Assembly: GCF_015356855.1 (NCBI RefSeq)
Contig: NZ_ARXR01000014.1
Location: 1 to 64,000, forward strand
Origin: Alloalcanivorax venustensis ISO4
Lineage (GTDB): Bacteria > Pseudomonadota > Gammaproteobacteria > Pseudomonadales > Alcanivoracaceae
DNA: 64,000 bases
Direction of reading: 5' to 3'
A program made the position numbers and the translations under genes. Shown in pieces: positions 57,863-64,000 of this stretch. A model generated the notes under the pieces. It saw nothing but the letters and a program-made list of their open reading frames with translations, was not told where the DNA came from and ran no database searches. Each line of letters opens with the position of its first letter. Position 1 is the first letter of the stretch.

Positions 57863-60052
57863 ATGAAACGACGCAATGCCCCCCTGGCGCTCTGCGCCCT
57901 TGGCGGTGCCTCCGCCCTGTTGCTCGCCGAAACCCTGGCCGCCGACAGCAACCGGTTGCCCTCCGTGGACATCATCGGCTCCAACGAGGACACCTTCAGC
58001 TTGTCCGGCTCGGCCCATGTGCTGTCCAACGAGGACCTGGAGAAAAAGGAATACACCGACGTGCACCGCATGCTGCGCGATGTGCCCGGCGTCTATGTGC
58101 AGGAGGAAGAGGGCTACGGCCTGCGGCCCAATATCGGTATTCGCGGCACCGGCACCAACCGAAGCGACCGCATCACCGTGATGGAAGACGGCATTCCCAT
58201 CGCCCCCGCGCCCTACGCGGCGCCGGCGGCCTATTACTTCCCCAGCGCCGGCCGCTTCCATGGAGTGGAGGTGCTGAAGGGCCCGGACACCCTGCGTTAC
58301 GGGCCCTTCACCGTGGGCGGCGCGCTGAACGTGCTGTCCACGCCGATTCCCACCGATGAGGCCGGCATGGTGCAGCTGGAGGCCGGCGAGGACCGCCATC
58401 AGCGCGGCCACGTCTGGTACGGCGCCAGCGAAGGCCAGTGGGGCTTCCTGCTGGAGACCCACCAGCAGCGCAGCGACGGCTTCAAGGATGTGGACCGCTC
58501 CAACCGGGACACCGGCTTCGACAAGCAGGACTACGTGGCCAAGCTGCGCTGGACCAGCCCCGACACCGCCGATGTGAAGCAGGCCGTGGAGCTCAAGCTG
58601 TCGCACTCCAGCGAGGTCTCCAACCACAGCTACCTGGGCCTCACCGACCGCGATTTCAGTGATGACGCCAACCGCCGCTACGGGCTCAGCGCCTTTGACC
58701 AGATGGACAACGACCATGACGGCGTGGCCCTGCGGCATCACCTGGTGCTGGGCAGCGACACCAGCCTGGAAACCGCCCTCTACCGCAACAAGTTCCAGCG
58801 CAACTGGTTCAAGGTGGCCAGCGCCGGCGGCCAGAGCATCGGTGACCTGATCGAGGACGCCAACAACGGCGACGCCAACGCCCAGGCGATCCTGGACGGC
58901 GACCAGGACGTGGCCGACGTGCGTCTCAAAAACAACAACCGCGAGTACACCTCGGAAGGCATCCAGACCGAGCTGTCCCACGGCTTTGAATGGGGCTCGG
59001 TGCGCCACGATCTGGTCGCCGGCGTGCGCTTCCATCAGGACGAGGTGGACCGCTACCAGCCCATCGAGGTGTTCGAGCAGCAGAACGGCAGCCTGGTGCG
59101 CAGCGGCTACATCGAGCCCACCGGCGGCGACAACCGCGTCGAGGAAGCGGACGCCTTCTCCGCCTGGATGGTGGATCACATCCGCCTCGACCAGCTGTTG
59201 CTGACCGCCTCGCTGCGCTACGAGGACGTGGACAGCGAAGCCAAGCGCTATGCCGACCCGGGCCGCAACGTGGTCAGCCAGCGGGTCGACAATCAGGTCG
59301 ACGAGCTGATGGCCGGCCTGGGCGCCACCTGGCTGCTGGACGACCACTGGGCGCTGCTGGCCGGCGTGCACCAGGGTTTCGCGCCCCCCGGCGCGTCCGC
59401 CGCCGAGGGCACCGACCCGGAGAAAAGCGTCAACTATGAGGCCGGCGTGCGCTACTGGAGCGGCCCGTTCAGCGCCGACGCCATCGCCTTCTTCAGTGAC
59501 TACGAGAACACCGTCAACAACTGCTCGGTGGCGGCGCCGTGCCCCAACGGCGACACCATCGGCTCGCAGAGTTTCGGTGAGTCCCAGGTGCAGGGGCTGG
59601 AGCTGGGCCTCAACAGCCGCCTGTGGCAGGGCAACGGCCTCACCGCGCCGGTGCGCCTGGCCTACACCTACACCGACGGTGAGATCACCGAGACCGCCGA
59701 CGACCTGAGCGTGCAGGACGGCGACGTGCTGCCGTACCTGCCGGAAAACCAGCTCAGCCTGACCCTGGGCCTGGAGCGTCCCGCCCAGTGGGGCGCCTAC
59801 CTGACCACCACCTATGTGGACGAGGTGTGCGTGGACAACACCTGCGACCGTTCCAACGGGCCCGCCTTCCGCAGCACCGACGACTATCTGGTGGTGGATC
59901 TGGCGGCGTCCTACTATCTGCGCAGCAACGTGGAGGTGTACGCCAAGGTGGACAACCTGTTCGACGACCAGGAAATCGTCGCCCGTTCACCGGACGGCGC
60001 CCGTCCCAACAGCCCGCGTACCGCCTACATGGGCGTCAGGGTGGGTTTCTGA
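57863..60052 (+). CDS. TonB-dependent siderophore receptor (FecA-like)
   Basis: The 729-residue protein has a signal peptide (MKRRNAPLALCALGGASALL ... AETLA), a TonB-box-like region near PSVDIIGS and a plug domain (VLSNEDLEKKEYTDVHRML, DVPGVYVQEEEGYGLRPNIG, RGTGTNRSDRITVMEDGIPI). A 22-strand barrel follows and ends MGVRVGF with the usual terminal Phe. It is most like FecA-type ferric-citrate receptors, though the ligand is not certain. Cys pairs in NNCSVAAPCPN and DEVCVDNTCDRS could form disulfides in external loops. No fecIR pair is nearby. The Fur box indicates iron control. Confidence 0.88.
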   Translation: MKRRNAPLALCALGGASALLLAETLAADSNRLPSVDIIGSNEDTFSLSGSAHVLSNEDLEKKEYTDVHRMLRDVPGVYVQEEEGYGLRPNIGIRGTGTNRSDRITVMEDGIPIAPAPYAAPAAYYFPSAGRFHGVEVLKGPDTLRYGPFTVGGALNVLSTPIPTDEAGMVQLEAGEDRHQRGHVWYGASEGQWGFLLETHQQRSDGFKDVDRSNRDTGFDKQDYVAKLRWTSPDTADVKQAVELKLSHSSEVSNHSYLGLTDRDFSDDANRRYGLSAFDQMDNDHDGVALRHHLVLGSDTSLETALYRNKFQRNWFKVASAGGQSIGDLIEDANNGDANAQAILDGDQDVADVRLKNNNREYTSEGIQTELSHGFEWGSVRHDLVAGVRFHQDEVDRYQPIEVFEQQNGSLVRSGYIEPTGGDNRVEEADAFSAWMVDHIRLDQLLLTASLRYEDVDSEAKRYADPGRNVVSQRVDNQVDELMAGLGATWLLDDHWALLAGVHQGFAPPGASAAEGTDPEKSVNYEAGVRYWSGPFSADAIAFFSDYENTVNNCSVAAPCPNGDTIGSQSFGESQVQGLELGLNSRLWQGNGLTAPVRLAYTYTDGEITETADDLSVQDGDVLPYLPENQLSLTLGLERPAQWGAYLTTTYVDEVCVDNTCDRSNGPAFRSTDDYLVVDLAASYYLRSNVEVYAKVDNLFDDQEIVARSPDGARPNSPRTAYMGVRVGF

Positions 60053-60176
60053 AGCGGCTCGCGCGCCGCACCGGTTGAAACCGGCCGGCGTTGCCCCCAC
60101 TGTCTGCGGATACAGCAGAAAACCGGGCGTCGGTGTTATACTGGCGCCTTTCACTATCAGCAGGCAGGTGGTTTCT

Positions 60177-60506
60177 ATGGATGATGTGATTCAGGTCATC
60201 AAGGACCAGATCGCGAAAAATCCGGTGCTCGTCTACATCAAGGGCACACCTCAGTTTCCCCAATGTGGCTTCTCCGCCCAGGTGGTGGAGGCCATGACCA
60301 GCGTCGGCAAACCCTTTGCCTACGTGAACATTCTGGAAGCGCCGGAAATCCGGCAGAGCCTGAAGGAATACGCCAACTGGCCCACTTACCCGCAGCTGTG
60401 GGTGAGCGGTGAGCTGGTCGGCGGGTGCGACATCATCATGGAAATGTACCGCTCCGGTCAGCTCAAGGAGCTGGTGGAAAGCGCCGCCGTGGAAGGCGAC
60501 GCCTGA
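60177..60506 (+). CDS. grxD: Monothiol glutaredoxin GrxD
   Basis: The 109-residue protein has the monothiol CGFS site (Cys30-Gly-Phe-Ser33 in QFPQCGFSAQVVE), WPTYPQLWVSGELVGGCD and the glutathione-binding GGCD. Such glutaredoxins hold a 2Fe-2S cluster with glutathione and take part in cluster delivery. The order grxD - peroxiredoxin - rnt - argG is like that near argG in Pseudomonas. A hairpin with GGCCCATTGG/CCAATGGGCC follows the gene (60519-60553). Confidence 0.95.
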   Translation: MDDVIQVIKDQIAKNPVLVYIKGTPQFPQCGFSAQVVEAMTSVGKPFAYVNILEAPEIRQSLKEYANWPTYPQLWVSGELVGGCDIIMEMYRSGQLKELVESAAVEGDA

Positions 60507-60518
60507 ACCGACGCCGAC

Positions 60519-60553
60519 GGCCCATTGGTTTTGCCAATCATTGCCAATGGGCC
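60519..60553. terminator. Hairpin after grxD
   Basis: Ten-base stem GGCCCATTGG / CCAATGGGCC with a 15-base loop that itself contains ATTGG...CCAAT. There is no T run, so it is terminator-like only. Confidence 0.45.
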
Positions 60554-60670
60554 GGCCTGTTGAATCCTGGCACAGGATTCCCATGATAGGCGTGCAAAGG
60601 TGGCGTCAAGACGCCGCCGCCGGATGTGCGAAGATGTCTTCAACATTGATTCAACGCAGAGAGGAAAAAC

Positions 60671-61273
60671 ATGGGCGTACTGGTAGGTAAACCCGCACCT
60701 GATTTTACGGTTCCCGCCGTCCTGGGTGACGGCAGCATTGTGGATGAATTCACCCTTTCCGAGGCCATCAAGGGCAAATACGGCCTGGTGTTCTTCTATC
60801 CGCTGGACTTCACCTTTGTGTGCCCGTCCGAACTGATCGCCCTGGATCACCGCATGGACGCATTCAAAGAGCGCGGCGTGGAAGTGATCAGCGTGTCCAT
60901 CGACAGCCACTTCACCCACAACGCCTGGCGCAACACCGCCATCAACGACGGCGGTATCGGTCCGGTGAAATACACCATGGCCGCGGACATGAACCACCAG
61001 ATCTCCCAGGCCTATGATGTCGAATCCGAAGGCGGCATGGCGTTCCGCGGTGCCTTCCTGATCGACAACAAAGGCGTGGTACGCAGCCAGCTGATCAACG
61101 ACCTGCCCCTGGGTCGTAACATCGACGAGCTGGTACGTCTGGTTGACGCCCTGCAGTTCCACGAGGAGCATGGTGAAGTGTGCCCCGCGGGCTGGCAGAA
61201 AGGCGACCAGGGCATGCAGGACAACCCGGCCGGCGTTGCTTCCTACCTGTCCGAGAACGCCGAGAAGCTGTAA
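60671..61273 (+). CDS. 2-Cys peroxiredoxin (AhpC/TSA family)
   Basis: The 200-residue protein has peroxidatic Cys51 in DFTFVCPSE and resolving Cys171 in GEVCPAGW. The GGMAFRG segment resembles the GGLG motif of sensitive peroxiredoxins, but the C-terminus (SYLSENAEKL) lacks the YF motif, suggesting a robust enzyme. It reduces hydrogen peroxide and organic peroxides in the cytoplasm, reduced by thioredoxin or a similar donor. GAGAGGAAAA precedes the ATG at 60671. A strong terminator follows. Confidence 0.95.
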   Translation: MGVLVGKPAPDFTVPAVLGDGSIVDEFTLSEAIKGKYGLVFFYPLDFTFVCPSELIALDHRMDAFKERGVEVISVSIDSHFTHNAWRNTAINDGGIGPVKYTMAADMNHQISQAYDVESEGGMAFRGAFLIDNKGVVRSQLINDLPLGRNIDELVRLVDALQFHEEHGEVCPAGWQKGDQGMQDNPAGVASYLSENAEKL

Positions 61274-61292
61274 CTCTCAGCTCTCAGCGACG

Positions 61293-61326
61293 AAAAAAAG
61301 GGCGCCTTCTCGGCGCCCTTTTTTTG
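61293..61326 (+). terminator. Intrinsic terminator after the peroxiredoxin gene
   Basis: GGGCGCC-TTCTC-GGCGCCC stem extended by A7/T7 and followed by a T-rich tail. With A residues before and T after the stem it may work in both directions. Confidence 0.93.
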
Positions 61327-61344
61327 TGTGTGCTTGAGCGGAGG

Positions 61345-61403
61345 CTTGTGGGAGCGGGCCCCGCCCGCGAAAGGGAGCGAAGCTCCCGGCAGGATCCGAG
61401 AGA
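61345..61403 (+). repeat. BIME/REP unit, forward, single
   Basis: First hairpin GAGCGGGCCCCGCCCGC, linker GAAAG, variable stem GGGAGCGAAGCTCCC and tail GGCAGGATCCGAGAGA. It ends four bases before the rnt stop codon. Confidence 0.9.
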
Positions 61404-61406
61404 CCC

Positions 61407-62075
61407 CTAATCCAGCGCGCGCGCCAGGGTCGGCGGCATCTCGCCGGCGGGCGGCGGCGGCCAGCCGCCCAGGTCGCGGAAGCGGTTGACCATGGAGCAG
61501 AACAGCTCGGCGGTGCGGGTGGCGTCGTACAGCGCGGAGTGGGCGTCGCGCTGATTGAAGGGGATGCCGGCCGCTTCGCAGGCCTTGGCCAGCACGGTCT
61601 GCCCGTACACCAGGCCGGCCAGGGTGGCGGTATCGAAGCTGGAAAACGGATGAAACGGGTTGCGCTTGATGTCGGCGCGCTCGCTGGCGGCGTTGAGAAA
61701 GCCCTGGTCGAAGAAGCTGTTGTGCCCGACCAGCACCGCCCGGTTGCAGCCGTGCGCTTTGACCGCCTTGCGCACCGGCTCGAACACGCCCTTGAGGGCG
61801 GTCAGCTCGCCCACCGCGCCGCGCAGCGGATTGTTGGGGTCGATGCCGGTGAAATCCAGCGCCGCCTGCTCGATATTGGCGCCGGGAAAGGGGTCGACGT
61901 GAAAGTGCACACGGGTCGACGGCCGCAGGTGGCCCCGGGCGTCCATGTCCAGCAATACCGCGGCGATTTCCAGCAGGGCGTCGTTGCGGGCGTCGAAGCC
62001 CCCGGTTTCAACGTCCACCACCACCGGCAGGAAGCCGCGGAAGCGCAGGGCCAGGGACGGGTGTTGATTAGTCAT
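61407..62075 (-). CDS. rnt: Ribonuclease T
   Basis: The 222-residue DEDDh exonuclease has Asp21 and Glu23 in [34 protein letters not shown] as the middle motif, and [14 protein letters not shown] as the last, with the catalytic His. RNase T trims the 3' ends of tRNAs and other stable RNAs. It is close to the usual length. It is convergent with the peroxiredoxin gene, with a BIME unit between, and divergent from argG. Confidence 0.95.
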   Translation of the reverse strand: MTNQHPSLALRFRGFLPVVVDVETGGFDARNDALLEIAAVLLDMDARGHLRPSTRVHFHVDPFPGANIEQAALDFTGIDPNNPLRGAVGELTALKGVFEPVRKAVKAHGCNRAVLVGHNSFFDQGFLNAASERADIKRNPFHPFSSFDTATLAGLVYGQTVLAKACEAAGIPFNQRDAHSALYDATRTAELFCSMVNRFRDLGGWPPPPAGEMPPTLARALD

Positions 62076-62194
62076 GCTCTCTCCAGTCAGCGGTCGACAT
62101 GCTACCCGATAACCGCACCTTGGGACAGGTGACGGCGGCGGACGGGCGCGGGTACAATACGCGCCTTTCTAATCGCGAGTTCTTGGAGTGACGC

Positions 62195-63418
<1,224 letters not shown>

Positions 63419-63544
63419 TCGTCCCCGATCGGCGGGCCCCGGCCGGGGTCCGCTGTTACACATCGTCAATGGAAACCTTTCCGTTCTTGTACGAAGGTAC
63501 CGATTAAGGCATTCCTTCGAATCACAACAACAGAAAGGTGGACC

Positions 63545-64000
63545 ATGGCGACGCTCCCTGTTCCTTCGTTTTCAGCCGCACGGGCCGGGCTCTGCCTGGC
63601 GCTGATGCTGGTGGCCGCGCCGGTGGCGGCCGGCTGGCCGTTCAATCTGTTCTCGCCGCCCGAGTTCTCCGACCAGACCCGCGACGTGATCTTCGTCGGC
63701 AATAACTGGGAAGGCACGGTCAACGTGATCGACGCGGAGACCTATGAGCCGCTCGGTACCATCAACGCGATCCCCGATAAAAGCCAGCGCATCACCGAGA
63801 TCTACCTGAACCCGGTGCGGCTGTTGTTCTTCCAGGGCGTGCGCCTGCTGATCGGCGAGGGCAACCACCAGTACGTGGACGACATGTACAGCTCCAACGA
63901 CGGCCGCCTGCTGGTGGTGTCGCGGCCCAGCTTCGCGGATGTGGTGGCGCTGGACGTGATCACCGGCGAAGTGGTGTGGCGCTTCCAGGTGGACGGCTAC
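63545..64000 (+). CDS. Secreted YncE/beta-propeller-type protein, N-terminal part
   Basis: The ATG at 63545 has AAGGTGG upstream and opens a frame of 152 codons to the window edge. It has a signal peptide (LCLALMLVAAPVAA, cleavage before GWPFN). The mature part has repeated blade-like segments: DVIFVGNNWEGTVNVIDAET followed by YEPLGTINAIP, and DGRLLVVSRPSFADVVALDV followed by GEVVWRFQVDGY. These V-x-V-I/L-D-x-x-T patterns are typical of YncE/WD40-like or PQQ-type propellers. The rest of the protein, and hence its function, is outside the window. Confidence 0.65.
   Translation, partial: MATLPVPSFSAARAGLCLALMLVAAPVAAGWPFNLFSPPEFSDQTRDVIFVGNNWEGTVNVIDAETYEPLGTINAIPDKSQRITEIYLNPVRLLFFQGVRLLIGEGNHQYVDDMYSSNDGRLLVVSRPSFADVVALDVITGEVVWRFQVDGY

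Overview
The window looks like chromosome of a high-GC gammaproteobacterium, most likely from the Alcanivorax/Alloalcanivorax or Pseudomonas side of the group. The reasons are the grxD - 2-Cys peroxiredoxin - rnt - argG order with argF nearby (a Pseudomonas-like synteny), a FadL-type outer-membrane protein, olsBA-type ornithine-lipid genes, a class Ia nrdAB pair, and abundant REP-like intergenic palindromes. The genus is an inference. No rRNA, tRNA or CRISPR array was seen.

Region 1 (about 0.5-9.3 kb) is accessory. It holds a PIN toxin/Phd-type antitoxin pair, a REP-associated tyrosine transposase (RAYT) bounded by 23-bp inverted repeats, a higBA pair whose toxin lacks its conserved C-terminal block, and an Rpn-type PD-(D/E)XK nuclease gene bounded by the same repeat family. 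It also holds a truncated hicB, an intact hicAB pair between 46-bp direct repeats, and an orphan higA preceded by an apparent higB remnant. Core genes (CDGSH protein, olsBA, efpL) sit among them. The most interesting system is the rpn locus. It appears to be cargo between RAYT-type ends, and it has a strong ribosome-binding site and ATG inside the gene, which would give a 79-residue C-terminal product like the intragenic RpnS antitoxins described for E. coli Rpn proteins.

Region 2 (9.3-29.5 kb, mostly housekeeping and transport) has a lipoprotein aminopeptidase overlapping glpG, a TatT-type TRAP transporter operon, an NYN/LOTUS protein, and a TetR regulator divergent from an MpaB/DUF2236 oxygenase. 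It continues with a WrbA quinone reductase, a GNAT protein, a five-gene peptide ABC transporter (dppBCDF then dppA), a probable AP2-like DNA-binding protein and aconitase.

Region 3 (29.7-50 kb) has membrane PH-domain proteins, TerC, a sterol-desaturase-family protein divergent from an AraC regulator, a Kef antiporter, a 5'-nucleotidase lipoprotein, a GH114-type hydrolase and an acetolactate synthase. It ends with nrdAB, which has NrdR-like and DnaA boxes in a long shared upstream region, and a divergent RstAB-like two-component system.

Region 4 (50-64 kb) has glpK, two tandem membrane GGDEF proteins, argD-argF, a solo HyuB-like gene, a Fur-boxed TonB-dependent receptor, grxD, peroxiredoxin, rnt, argG and the start of a secreted beta-propeller protein.

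Four repeat families recur: RAYT-type ends (GGGGTCAGGTCTTG...), bipartite REP/BIME hairpins (GAGCGGGCCC...; 12 units with compensatory stem changes), an AAGCTACAAGC-type inverted repeat, and an AGTTAATAGTGAA-type inverted repeat.
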